64,000 nucleotides of DNA from Thalassospira povalilytica. GTDB taxonomy: Bacteria > Pseudomonadota > Alphaproteobacteria > Rhodospirillales > Thalassospiraceae. Location: assembly GCF_002844235.1 (NCBI RefSeq), contig NZ_PGTS01000002.1, forward strand, positions 806,001 to 870,000. Reading direction: 5' to 3'. Shown in pieces: positions 49,959 through 59,863 of the stretch. A program made the position numbers and the translations under genes. Numbering within the stretch: the first letter of the stretch is position 1; each line of letters opens with the position of its first letter. The notes under the pieces were generated by a model. The model saw only the letters and a program-made list of their open reading frames with translations. It was not told where the DNA came from and searched no databases.

Positions 49959-51295
49959 CAGACCTCCATCATTTCAAACTGCGTGCGCACCTGGTCTTCG
50001 GGCAGAAGCCCCGATACGATCGCAACGATTTCCCGTTTGGATTTGGTCACCCCGCCGCCACCGGCCGGCCCGTTAAGATACAGGCTTTCGACCTCCTCGC
50101 CGATCCGTGCGGCAGTGGCAAGGTCACGGGTTCGCACCACAAAACGCAGGCGCACTTCCGCCGGTTCTGATGGCCCTGATTTGACGTCCTGAAACACCGA
50201 ATTCACCCCGATCAGCTCCCCCCTGACTTCTTCATGCGCGATCCCGGCAAGCAAAAGCCGTTGATGCAGGATATCAAGGGCAAGACGCCCGCGGGCTTCG
50301 GCACCGGGACCAGCATATGAAATCTGACCTTCACCGACACAGGAATCGACATAGCCGATCGATACCTTGAGCGTGCCGGTACGCGCCGATCCGTCACCGC
50401 CGGCAATGGCAACCCGGTCCGGTCCGATTTCGGTAATCTCGACGTTGGAAAAATCGGCAACCACATCGGGCTGGATATAACGTTTCGGATCATGAACTTC
50501 GTAAAGAAGCTGTTCCTTGCAGGTTGCCGCCGTCACAAAACCGCCCGTATCGGCAAGCTTGGTAATGACAGCATTGCCGTCTTCGGCAACCTCGGCAATC
50601 GGGAAGCCCAGCCGGGCCAGATCCGGCACATCCTTGATCCCGGGATCGGCAAAATAGCCCCCGGTGATTTGCCCGCCACATTCCAGAAGATGACCAACAA
50701 GCGTCCCGCGTCCAAGCCGGGTCCAGTCATCCATCTGCCAGCCAAATTCAAATATCTGTGGTGCCAGAAACATCGCCGGATCGGCCGCACGACCGGTCAG
50801 AACCACATCCGCCCCCGCCGCCAGCGCATCAACAATGCCCCCGGCCCCGAGATAGGCATTGGCCGACACCACCTGTTTTTCAAAACCGGCCAGGGTGCAT
50901 CCGGCCTCATCAATGCGAAACTGATCGGGTGACAGGATATCAAGAACGTCATCGCCAACAACTGCCGCCACCTTCAAGCCCGAAAGGCCGAGTTCGCGCG
51001 CGATATCGACCGTGCGCCGTGCCGCGGCCACCGGGTTTGCCGCCCCCATATTGGAAATCACCCGGATCGCCTTTTTGTGGCAGATCGGCAGAACCGCGCG
51101 CATGCGCCGTTCAAGCAACGGATCAAAGCCGCCGTCGGGATCGTGCATTTTTGCCTGTTGCGCCAGCGCGATGGTCCGTTCAGCCAGGCATTCAAAAACC
51201 AGATAATCAATATTGCCACGCTCGGCCAGATCGACAGCCGGTTCGATGCGGTCGCCGGAAAAACCGGCACCGGTTCCGATGCGGATGGTCTTCAT
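49958..51295 (-). CDS. AtuA-like acyclic terpene utilisation family protein (DUF1446), large part
   Basis: A 445-residue protein. KTIRIGTGAGFSGDRIEPAVDLAERGNIDYLVFECLAERT is the DUF1446 start, and GGIVDALAAGADVVLTGRAADPAM and LLECGGQITGGYFADPG are family markers. AtuA was first seen in Pseudomonas citronellol/geraniol utilisation, but most relatives are uncharacterised and no atuC/atuF carboxylase is here. Co-transcription with a TAXI-TRAP importer suggests catabolism of the imported carboxylate. ATG at 51295 overlaps the permease stop by four bases; the frame open to 51394 lies inside the permease gene. Confidence 0.87.
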   Translation of the reverse strand: MKTIRIGTGAGFSGDRIEPAVDLAERGNIDYLVFECLAERTIALAQQAKMHDPDGGFDPLLERRMRAVLPICHKKAIRVISNMGAANPVAAARRTVDIARELGLSGLKVAAVVGDDVLDILSPDQFRIDEAGCTLAGFEKQVVSANAYLGAGGIVDALAAGADVVLTGRAADPAMFLAPQIFEFGWQMDDWTRLGRGTLVGHLLECGGQITGGYFADPGIKDVPDLARLGFPIAEVAEDGNAVITKLADTGGFVTAATCKEQLLYEVHDPKRYIQPDVVADFSNVEITEIGPDRVAIAGGDGSARTGTLKVSIGYVDSCVGEGQISYAGPGAEARGRLALDILHQRLLLAGIAHEEVRGELIGVNSVFQDVKSGPSEPAEVRLRFVVRTRDLATAARIGEEVESLYLNGPAGGGGVTKSKREIVAIVSGLLPEDQVRTQFEMMEV

Positions 51296-53160
51296 TGTCC
51301 ACCCTCCATCGCAGCACGACGGGCATCGCGCCCCCAAAACAGCAACCCGCCCAGCAGGCCCGCGGCAATCACCGGCGTCAGAAAGGCCGGCCACAACGCA
51401 ATGGCGATCACAATCACCAGCATGCCGCGATCAAGCCATACCCGCCCCAGTAACGGCTGCCCGCCCAGCAAGGCCGGGATCGCCACAACAAGAACAAGCC
51501 CGGACAAAATGGCGTTGGTCACCGCCATGACGCCACCGCCGCCGGTCATGCCCGGATACAGCAGCAACATGAACGGCACGACATAGGTCAGCGCGCCAAG
51601 ACGCACCGCCTCGAACGCGGCGGGAAGCCAGTTGGTCTGCGCGATCCCCGCCCCGACAAATACCGCGACACAGACCGGTGGCGTGATGACCGAAATGGTC
51701 GCGAAATAGAAGACAAACAGATGTGCGGTAAGCGGTTCGATCCCGACCGCCGTCATCGCCGGGGCCAAAACCGCTGCAACCAGCACATAGGCCGCCGTGG
51801 TCGGAAGCCCCATTCCCATGATCAGGCACACCAGACCAACAATCACCGCCACCAGAACCGTTGAATCACCGGCAATCGCAACGATCATGGAACTGAGCGT
51901 CACACCAATCCCGGTCATGTTGATCATGGAAACAAGGATTTGCGCACCCGCCAGCAAGACACCGATAATCACCATGCCCTTGCCGGCATCAATCACCCCG
52001 TCCAGAACCCGCTTTGCCATCTCGGCAACCGATATCTGCCCGGCCGATGTCAGGACAAAGGCCACCAGCAACGCTGCCATGCCATAAAATGCCGATGTCG
52101 CAACCGATCGGCCCATGAATATCCCGATGGCAAGACCACCAAGGGCAGCAATGATCGGCAACACCTTGCGCAGGGCAAGAATTTCGGACCATGCCGGAAG
52201 CTCGTCTTCGGGCACCAGGCTCAGATTGCGTCTGGTGGCGACGATATGAACGGTCACAAACACCGAAAGATAAAAAAGGATGGCCGGAATGATTGCCGCG
52301 ATCATGACATCGACATAGGCAATGCCAAGAATTTCGGCCATGACAAAGGCCGCCGCCCCCATGATCGGCGGGGCAATCTGCCCGCCGGTTGAGGCCACGG
52401 CCTCGACCGCGGCGGCAAGGGGTGCCGGATAGCCCAGACGACGCATCATCGGAATGGTGAAATTGCCGGTCGTCGCAACATTGGCCACCGCCGATCCGGA
52501 AATCATGCCAAACAGGCCGCTCGAAATAATCGCGATTTTCGCAGCGCCGCCTTTTTGCCGGCCGCCAAGACGCATCGCCAGATCCATAAAACTTTGCCCG
52601 CCACCGGTATGAAGCAACAAGGCGCCGAACAGGACAAAGGCGGCAATCACCGTGGCGGCAACCCCGGTCAGCATGCCCCAGATCCCGAGATCACCCAGGA
52701 AAATCGTCTCGGTAACGAATTCGACATCAAACCCGCGATGCCCGAGACTTCCGGGAATATATTTGCCCAGCAACGCATACAGCAGACCGGCAATCACAAG
52801 GGCGGGAAAAATTGCCCCGACCGCACGGCGACCGACTTCAAGAACGGTCACAACCAGCCCGACGGTCAGGGCCATATCAAGACGGGTCGCCCATGGCAGG
52901 GTCGTCATGATCTCGTCGTAGTTCACAACAATATAGGCACAGGCACCAACCGTGACCGCCGCAAGCACAAGATCAACAACCAATCCCGGCTTTCGCCAGC
53001 TTGTGTCTTTGCCCAGCGGATAAAGACACAACCCCAAACAGGTCACAAGTGCGAGGAAAACCGCCCTTTGAACAAGACTTTCAAACGGGCCCGTCGCCGC
53101 GGTGTAAAAGACAAAAATACCAACAAGCAACGCAAACCCGTCGCGGATGCGCACAGACAT
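51292..53160 (-). CDS. TRAP transporter fused permease (4TM/12TM, TAXI type)
   Basis: A 622-residue membrane protein with about 17-18 hydrophobic segments: the DctQ-like four helices fused in front of a DctM-like part, as usual for TAXI systems. Motifs include IFPALVIAGLLYALLGKYIPG, SGSAVANVATTGNFTIPMM and GGQIAPPIMGAAAFVMAE, all typical of the fused family. It pairs with the TAXI receptor encoded 29 bases upstream. Confidence 0.94.
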   Translation of the reverse strand: MSVRIRDGFALLVGIFVFYTAATGPFESLVQRAVFLALVTCLGLCLYPLGKDTSWRKPGLVVDLVLAAVTVGACAYIVVNYDEIMTTLPWATRLDMALTVGLVVTVLEVGRRAVGAIFPALVIAGLLYALLGKYIPGSLGHRGFDVEFVTETIFLGDLGIWGMLTGVAATVIAAFVLFGALLLHTGGGQSFMDLAMRLGGRQKGGAAKIAIISSGLFGMISGSAVANVATTGNFTIPMMRRLGYPAPLAAAVEAVASTGGQIAPPIMGAAAFVMAEILGIAYVDVMIAAIIPAILFYLSVFVTVHIVATRRNLSLVPEDELPAWSEILALRKVLPIIAALGGLAIGIFMGRSVATSAFYGMAALLVAFVLTSAGQISVAEMAKRVLDGVIDAGKGMVIIGVLLAGAQILVSMINMTGIGVTLSSMIVAIAGDSTVLVAVIVGLVCLIMGMGLPTTAAYVLVAAVLAPAMTAVGIEPLTAHLFVFYFATISVITPPVCVAVFVGAGIAQTNWLPAAFEAVRLGALTYVVPFMLLLYPGMTGGGGVMAVTNAILSGLVLVVAIPALLGGQPLLGRVWLDRGMLVIVIAIALWPAFLTPVIAAGLLGGLLFWGRDARRAAMEGGQ

Positions 53161-53189
53161 GGCGGTTTTCCCCCTGTTATTCTGGTTTC

Positions 53190-54161
53190 TTATTGTTTGG
53201 CCGGGTCAAGGTTCGCGGGGATGTCATATCCATTTTCGCGGAACCATTTCGCCGCACCCGGATGCAGGGGAATGGTGGCATATTGCAGCGTCAGCTTGGC
53301 AAGATCGACGCCCTTCACACTGGCCATTGCCGCGCCCTGCACTTCTTTGTCGGCCATGATGGCATCAACGATCTTATAGGCCGCGTCTTCGGACAGGCTT
53401 GCCGATGCACCGACACCGACGCCAAAGCTCCAGGTCGAATAGGCCGGAATGCCATCAGCCGCACCTTCGGGGATATCCACTACCGAAACGTCAGGCATTT
53501 TTTCGATCAGTGCCTGTTTTTGTGCATCGGTCAGGCTCAGCACCTTGATCGGAGTAAAGGTCGCGATATCAAGGGTAGAGCTGTCAAGCTTAAGACCCGC
53601 ACCGGATTTCACATATCCGCTTACACGGTTGTCCTTGATCATGTCGACAACATCGGTGGTCGATCCGCGTACATAATCCGATGACAGATCAAGTGCGGCA
53701 AACACCGCCTCGGTCGTGCTTTCGGTTGCCGATCCCTTGATACCCGGGTTGAAACGCTGTCCGGCCAGTTCGGCCAGGCTGTTGATGCCGGCATCTTCGC
53801 GCACGATAACGTTCTGCGGGGCGCCGGTATAAACCCAAAGCAGACCCAGATTTTCCATCGCCTTGCCGTCAAAACCCTTGCTGCCGGAATAGGCGTGCTG
53901 GGCGACGTTGGTGGTCACCAGACCAAGGTCGATCTGGTTGCGCTCGATACGGCGCAGGTTATCCATGGTCGCCCCGGTTTCGACAACCGATGCTTCGATA
54001 CCGTTATCGGCATCATTGATCAGCTTGGCGACAGAAACGAAATAACCGTAATGCGATGATGATGCCGACGTTGACCCGATCAGCAATTTGTCCTGTGCGA
54101 ATGCAGGTACGGAAAGACCAATGGCAAGCGCGCCCGCCAAGGCGAGTTTCGTGAATTTCAT
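53190..54161 (-). CDS. TAXI family TRAP transporter solute-binding protein
   Basis: A 323-residue periplasmic receptor with signal peptide KFTKLALAGALAIGLSVPAFA cut about residue 22. LLIGSTSASSSHYGYFVSVAKLIND, VETGATMDNLRRIERNQIDLGLVTTNVAQHAY and GQRFNPGIKGSATESTTEAVF fit the TAXI pattern. TAXI receptors in other bacteria bind glutamate, 2-oxoglutarate or similar acids; here the AtuA-like genes hint at a branched or unusual carboxylate. First gene of the minus operon, divergent from a LysR gene. Confidence 0.93.
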   Translation of the reverse strand: MKFTKLALAGALAIGLSVPAFAQDKLLIGSTSASSSHYGYFVSVAKLINDADNGIEASVVETGATMDNLRRIERNQIDLGLVTTNVAQHAYSGSKGFDGKAMENLGLLWVYTGAPQNVIVREDAGINSLAELAGQRFNPGIKGSATESTTEAVFAALDLSSDYVRGSTTDVVDMIKDNRVSGYVKSGAGLKLDSSTLDIATFTPIKVLSLTDAQKQALIEKMPDVSVVDIPEGAADGIPAYSTWSFGVGVGASASLSEDAAYKIVDAIMADKEVQGAAMASVKGVDLAKLTLQYATIPLHPGAAKWFRENGYDIPANLDPAKQ

Positions 54162-54201
54162 AATGTATTCCTCCCTATGCCTATAACGGCATGTTTGACG
54201 T

Positions 54202-54238
54202 TCCGTCGATTTGTTTTGACGTTGATTTTTTCGACGGA
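54202..54238. promoter_or_regulatory. Long-spaced inverted repeat between the TAXI operon and lysR
   Basis: Perfect eight-base arms TCCGTCGA (54202-54209) and TCGACGGA (54231-54238) separated by 21 bases, in the divergent promoter region. A candidate site for the LysR protein encoded next to it. Confidence 0.5.
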
Positions 54239-54297
54239 CCGAAAGTGTGGTTCAGTTTTTTTATTGCAGGAAGATCAAATAGTGAGATAATTGATGC

Positions 54298-55251
54298 ATG
54301 AAACGCATCAATCTTGATACGGACGAAATTCGATCATTCTGTCTTTTGGCAGAAACGGGCAGTTTTCGCAAAGCAGCTCAACGACTTGGAATTTCCGGAT
54401 CAACATTAAGCCGCCAGATCAGCCGCATCGAAGAACGCACGCAGGCCCGCCTGTTTGACCGTGACACGCGCAATGTTGCGCTGACCGATCAGGGCAAAAT
54501 GTTTCTCAGACTCGCCGAACGGATCCTGAACACCACGGATTCCGCACTGGCTGAATTTGACACCTATCTCAATACCCGGCGCGGCAAATTGACGATTGCC
54601 GGACTGCCATCGGTAACCGCCGGGCTGTTGCCGCCGCTGATTGCCGAATTCATGGATGCCCATCCCAATGTCGATGTTCAGCTTAATGACATGCTTTCGG
54701 AAGGTGTGCTGCGCGAAGTTGAAATGGGCCGTGCCGATATCGGCTTTACCGCCGATGTGGTCGAAGACAGCGACAATCTGTCTTTTCAACGCCTGCTGAG
54801 TGACAAGTTCATCGCTGTCGGGGCACCCGGAAGTTTTCTTCAGGAAGAACGCACATATAAGTGGGAAGAAATCCTGTCACAGCCGATGGTCGCCATGTCG
54901 CGTGAAACAAGTGTGCGCGCCGTCATTGATGCGGCCTGCACCCAAAACAGTTTCCTGTTTCGCCCGCGGTTTGAAGTTGCCCATCTGGCAACTGCGGGTG
55001 CGCTGGTGTCGCAAGGTCTGTGCATTACCGCCCTGCCATCGCTGACCTTGCCGGTTCTGGGGCGTTCACCGCTTATTTTCCGGCCGCTTGAAAGCCCGGT
55101 GCTGTTGCGCCAGATCGGCTTAATCTGGCGATCAGGGCGCACATTGCCACCCGCCGCCCAGGCCTTTCTGAACCTGGTGCGCAGCCGCAATCTCAAATCA
55201 CTTATCCCGCACTCAACCATTGAAAACAGCCTCGTCTCGCCAACATCTTGA
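54298..55251 (+). CDS. LysR family transcriptional regulator
   Basis: A 317-residue regulator. HTH (about 8-65): IRSFCLLAETGSFRKAAQRLGISGSTLSRQISRIEERTQARLFDRDTRNVALT. The effector domain starts about 90 (GKLTIAGLPSVTAGLLPPLIAEFMDAHPNV). It diverges from the TAXI-TRAP/AtuA operon, which it most likely controls; a long-spaced inverted repeat lies between them. The effector is unknown, presumably the transported acid or a catabolite. Confidence 0.92.
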   Translation: MKRINLDTDEIRSFCLLAETGSFRKAAQRLGISGSTLSRQISRIEERTQARLFDRDTRNVALTDQGKMFLRLAERILNTTDSALAEFDTYLNTRRGKLTIAGLPSVTAGLLPPLIAEFMDAHPNVDVQLNDMLSEGVLREVEMGRADIGFTADVVEDSDNLSFQRLLSDKFIAVGAPGSFLQEERTYKWEEILSQPMVAMSRETSVRAVIDAACTQNSFLFRPRFEVAHLATAGALVSQGLCITALPSLTLPVLGRSPLIFRPLESPVLLRQIGLIWRSGRTLPPAAQAFLNLVRSRNLKSLIPHSTIENSLVSPTS

Positions 55252-55443
55252 TGGGTGGCTTTGCATTGCCTGCGTCGTGGCGCACCTCTGCCGCGCAATG
55301 GCGCAATTTGCCTCGCCCAAGGCGCGATAATCTGTTTGCAATCTAAGGGATTATACTTCTGTTACCATTCACAGGCTGGTCATAGCGACCTTCGTGTGCT
55401 AGCAAGCCAAACATCACAACCCAACGCTTCAGGACCAGAATTT

Positions 55444-55980
55444 ATGGCCGATTATGATGTCAAGCCGCTGATCACGGCGGACGAAATTGCCACCCAGATC
55501 GACGCGCTTGCCGCCAAGATCAACGAGAGCTTCAAAGACACGGAAAAACTGATTGTTGTCGGACTGTTGCGGGGCTCTTTTGTTTTCATCGCTGATCTGG
55601 CCCGCAAACTGACCGTTCCGGTCGAAGTCGACTTCATGGTCGCATCATCTTATGGCGACTCTACGGAAAGTTCGCGCAATGTGCGCATCGTCAAGGATCT
55701 GGATGGCCAGATCCGTGGCAAGGATGTGCTTCTGGTCGAAGACATCATTGATACCGGCTATACGCTGTCGGAAGTTGTGCGGTTGCTTAAGACCCGCGAT
55801 CCGAACCGTCTGGAAATCTGCACGCTTCTGAACAAGCCGTCGCGCCGCGAAGTCGAAATCCCGATTGATTTCTGCGGCTTTGATATTCCTGACGAATTCG
55901 TGGTCGGTTATGGCATCGATTATGCCCAGAACAACCGCAACCTGCCCTATATCGGCACCGTGCATTTCCACGGCGAATAG
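55444..55980 (+). CDS. hpt: Hypoxanthine phosphoribosyltransferase
   Basis: A 178-residue purine salvage enzyme. The PRPP-binding loop [14 protein letters not shown] (about 97-110) is diagnostic, with [18 protein letters not shown] near the start for the pyrophosphate loop and [26 protein letters not shown] at the end. It makes IMP or GMP from hypoxanthine or guanine. The open frame extends to 55255, but ATG 55444 ([10 protein letters not shown]) fits the family length. Terminator follows. Confidence 0.94.
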   Translation: MADYDVKPLITADEIATQIDALAAKINESFKDTEKLIVVGLLRGSFVFIADLARKLTVPVEVDFMVASSYGDSTESSRNVRIVKDLDGQIRGKDVLLVEDIIDTGYTLSEVVRLLKTRDPNRLEICTLLNKPSRREVEIPIDFCGFDIPDEFVVGYGIDYAQNNRNLPYIGTVHFHGE

Positions 55981-56003
55981 GCCGGGACCCGATCAAAATT
56001 AAA

Positions 56004-56037
56004 ATGGCGGGAAGCTGATGCTATCCCGCCATTTTTG
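56004..56037. terminator. Bidirectional terminator overlapping a stop codon
   Basis: Stem AAATGGCGGGA / TCCCGCCATTT around a loop of about ten bases with a T-run. The stop codon of the minus-strand membrane protein gene (56021) lies inside it. Confidence 0.8.
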
Positions 56038-56512
56038 TATTGTGATTTTCATCTGACGGCGCCGTATCCACACGCCCCGGCGGACGATCAAAAACGCCCA
56101 GTGCTTCAAGATCGCCGACGATCTGTTCGAACCCGGTCTGCATGCGCGGCTTGTTGCCCTGTCCGGTGGCGTAACCGGTCACTGCGGAATGCACCAAAAG
56201 ATCAAACAGCATGTCGTCTTCGGATTTGCGCCCGGCTGCCATCTGCGCATCGGCATCGGGCTGATCAACCGCATCGCCCGGATCACGTTGCAGAATGATC
56301 GCAAGTGCAATCAATCCCAGTGTCACCAGCGTTCCACCCAATGCAGTGGCAGCAGCAATCGCACCAAACGATGCAGCAAGCGCCATATAGATAGCCGCAA
56401 GCAGAAAACCGGCCCCGATCAGTATCAGAATCGCGATGGCGGCAAAAGCCGCGCACTTGCGTGCCGCGGCTCTTGCCAGATCAGCCAGACTATCTGTCAG
56501 TTGATCAATCAT
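56021..56512 (-). CDS. Membrane protein of the phage-holin-superfamily/YqjE type
   Basis: A 163-residue protein with two long hydrophobic helices (about 22-45 and 55-75) and a polar, Asp-rich C-terminal tail of about 85 residues. This layout, and its position directly after a DUF883 gene with an ATGA overlap, match the YqjD-YqjE pair, often annotated as phage holin family although it is not phage-derived. Function unknown; DUF883/YqjD proteins bind ribosomes or membranes in stationary phase in E. coli. Confidence 0.75.
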   Translation of the reverse strand: MIDQLTDSLADLARAAARKCAAFAAIAILILIGAGFLLAAIYMALAASFGAIAAATALGGTLVTLGLIALAIILQRDPGDAVDQPDADAQMAAGRKSEDDMLFDLLVHSAVTGYATGQGNKPRMQTGFEQIVGDLEALGVFDRPPGRVDTAPSDENHNTKMAG

Positions 56513-56802
56513 TTCTGCAGCAGACGGCCAACAAGCAGGCCAACGCCAAAGGTCACGGCAACAGATGCCAGCGGGTTCTCGCGAACCTGATCCACGGCCA
56601 CACCGCGTGCGTGATCAAACTGCTCACGGGCCTGACCGGAAACTTCACGAATGCGTTCTGCAGCCGCCTGGGTTCTGGTCTGTGCCGCATCACCACCCAT
56701 TGCCTTAAGGGTCTTGGTGATTTCGGCCAGATCATTGCGCAGGGCATCAACATCGGCCTGAAGCTTTGCGGTATCTGCAGTCGTCTCGGTCTTGGTCGCC
56801 AT
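56509..56802 (-). CDS. DUF883 (YqjD/ElaB) family protein
   Basis: A 97-residue protein: a charged, helical, probably coiled-coil N-terminal part (KLQADVDALRNDLAEITKTLKAM), then a C-terminal membrane helix NPLASVAVTFGVGLLVGRLL with the usual glycine pattern. DUF883 proteins are C-tail-anchored inner-membrane proteins that in E. coli attach ribosomes in stationary phase. ATG at 56802 has AGGAG upstream. It overlaps the next gene by four bases. Confidence 0.87.
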   Translation of the reverse strand: MATKTETTADTAKLQADVDALRNDLAEITKTLKAMGGDAAQTRTQAAAERIREVSGQAREQFDHARGVAVDQVRENPLASVAVTFGVGLLVGRLLQK

Positions 56803-57023
56803 GGTTTTCTCCTGTTGTTTTGAAAACAGCAACACCCCCTAAACGCCCCCGCCCGGCTTTGGTTCCATCTTCAATTGTGATGTTTTAGTGGCACCGGGAT
56901 CCTGTCGACCCGGTCGATATCGATTGCCTTGATGTGCGTGCTGCCATCACAATTGCCATGGCAAAACGTCCTGAATGCGACCGCTTCTCAATCCATCATT
57001 CATGTAATTGAAAGCCTTAAACA

Positions 57024-58364
57024 ATGTTCAGAAGTTTCTTGCGTTCCTTCAAAGGTACTTTATGTGCAGCTTTGCTGACATTTTCCCTTCCGGTCTGCGC
57101 CCATGCAGCGGCAACAACCACCAGCTATCTGATGTGGCAATTGCCGGGCTCTGCGATCAGTTTTCCGGTCTATGTCTATCAGAATGACACACAGGTCGAT
57201 TATCTGTACGCCACAACCCAGCAAGCCTTCCTTGGCGACTATGCGCCGGGTGCTACGAATGCGAACTTCATCCTTTACTATCAGGATTCAAATGCGGCCT
57301 GGCACGGTTGTAACATGGTCCTGACAAACGGCCAGATCGCCACGACAACCACCTGCCCGGGGGCTGTGATCAACAAGCCGGTCGCAAATTCCAATGTCTA
57401 TACGCTGGCGATGGGGGCAATTGCCTGGCCCGCGATTGATCAGGCCCCGACAAACCCGACCACTGTCGATTACGCCAAACGCAAGATCACCTTCAAGAAC
57501 GATACCCAATACGCCCAGATCCGCATCGGCGAACATTGCACGGTTTCGGCCAACCCCGACAATTCCAACTGCGCCAACAACCTCAATCTTTATGAAATTG
57601 CCAAGGGGGAAAGTGCGACCTTTTATGTCGATGGGGATGGCACGACACCTGCCCAAACGCCGCTTGCCGGTCTGACATCCTATGGCTTTACCGTCACGGC
57701 CTATAAAAAGTCGGCAAGTGACGACTGGGTTGAAACCGGCGGATATGGCAAAGGCGAAACCCCCTATGCCACCAAGATCGAATTCACCCACAAGGCCGTC
57801 CCGATCAAAAACGGCGCCCCTTCCCCGGAAGGTTCGACCAATTTTGATATTTCGGCGGTCGACGGATACAACATTTCGGTTACCGGCTATCCGGCAAAGC
57901 CGACCTATTGCACCTATACCGTGCCGCCGGAAAATTCCAATATTCTCGGGGCTGGCAAATATGGCCCGGATATCTTTCTTGCCCGGATCAATGACAGTGA
58001 AAAGACCTGTCAAAGCAGCTCGCAATTGCCACAGGGCTATAACAAGGGCGATGCGCCCGTCAAATGGGACCTGACGGTCACCAGCAATGGCAAATACCAA
58101 GGCTGCATGAGCCCGTGCAGCTACGCCAAAGTCAATAATGACAGCAATCAGGATCTGTTTTGCTGTGCCGGGAAATACAAATCATCGAAAACCTGTGACC
58201 AAGCGACCGGTGTTATTGGCGCAAACAATTCGACCTATGTCACCAATCTGGCCCCGCCGGTCTCAACGCATGTCTATCGCTTTGCCTATGACGATGCGAT
58301 TGGTGATTTTGCCTGCCCGGCCCAGACCGATTTCATGATTATTTTCGGCACCGGGAACGATTGA
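57024..58364 (+). CDS. Secreted thaumatin-like domain protein
   Basis: A 446-residue exported protein. Signal peptide (SFKGTLCAALLTFSLPVCAHA) cut about residue 29. Residues about 30-145 form an extra N-terminal region. The rest carries thaumatin-family signatures in order: a TFKNDTQY opening strand, NFDISAVDGYNISV, GCMSPCS, DLFCCAG, and near the end YRFAYDDAIGDFAC, matching the plant YSYAYDD...FTC motif. About 12 mature cysteines would give six disulfides. Thaumatin-like proteins in plants and fungi bind or cleave beta-glucans; bacterial members are little studied. Single gene, with its own terminator. Confidence 0.65.
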   Translation: MFRSFLRSFKGTLCAALLTFSLPVCAHAAATTTSYLMWQLPGSAISFPVYVYQNDTQVDYLYATTQQAFLGDYAPGATNANFILYYQDSNAAWHGCNMVLTNGQIATTTTCPGAVINKPVANSNVYTLAMGAIAWPAIDQAPTNPTTVDYAKRKITFKNDTQYAQIRIGEHCTVSANPDNSNCANNLNLYEIAKGESATFYVDGDGTTPAQTPLAGLTSYGFTVTAYKKSASDDWVETGGYGKGETPYATKIEFTHKAVPIKNGAPSPEGSTNFDISAVDGYNISVTGYPAKPTYCTYTVPPENSNILGAGKYGPDIFLARINDSEKTCQSSSQLPQGYNKGDAPVKWDLTVTSNGKYQGCMSPCSYAKVNNDSNQDLFCCAGKYKSSKTCDQATGVIGANNSTYVTNLAPPVSTHVYRFAYDDAIGDFACPAQTDFMIIFGTGND

Positions 58365-58384
58365 TTACCAACTGCCCAAAAAAA

Positions 58385-58414
58385 GAACGGCCCGCGTGGG
58401 CTGCGGGCCGTTCC
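58385..58414 (+). terminator. Rho-independent terminator
   Basis: Stem GAACGGCCCGC / GCGGGCCGTTC with a seven-base loop after the thaumatin-like gene; the T-run is weak. Confidence 0.65.
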
Positions 58415-58492
58415 ATGTTCCTGTCGGAAATTTCTGGGCGGAAATGAAGAGTGGGTGCTCTTCGACGGGGGTGGGTATCCCCGTTACGTCAA

Positions 58493-59677
<1,185 letters not shown>

Positions 59678-59743
59678 TCACGGTTGTTGGTTTTTATTGG
59701 AATAAGAACCATTCCATTGCGGAAAGAATACGCCTGTTCGCAG

Positions 59744-59780
59744 TTGGACAGAATGGACAAACCGGGATAATGATTGGACA
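59744..59780 (-). promoter_or_regulatory. TGGACA direct repeats upstream of pobA (candidate PobR/AraC half-sites)
   Basis: TGGACA at 59745, 59754 and 59775, two with TTGGACA context. The 21-base spacing of the last two is typical of AraC-family half-sites. They lie 85-120 bases upstream of the pobA start. Confidence 0.45.
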
Positions 59781-59863
59781 AATCGAACACGTATCCACAT
59801 TTGGTTATGGATCGGGTTTGATCTGGTTTTGGCTCTTGCGGCCAAATCACCGCCTGGTCTGGT

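Noticed and set aside
56021-56512. Phage holin label as evidence for a prophage
   Set aside because: No other phage gene, integrase or attachment site nearby; the pair with a DUF883 gene is a normal chromosomal YqjD-YqjE arrangement.
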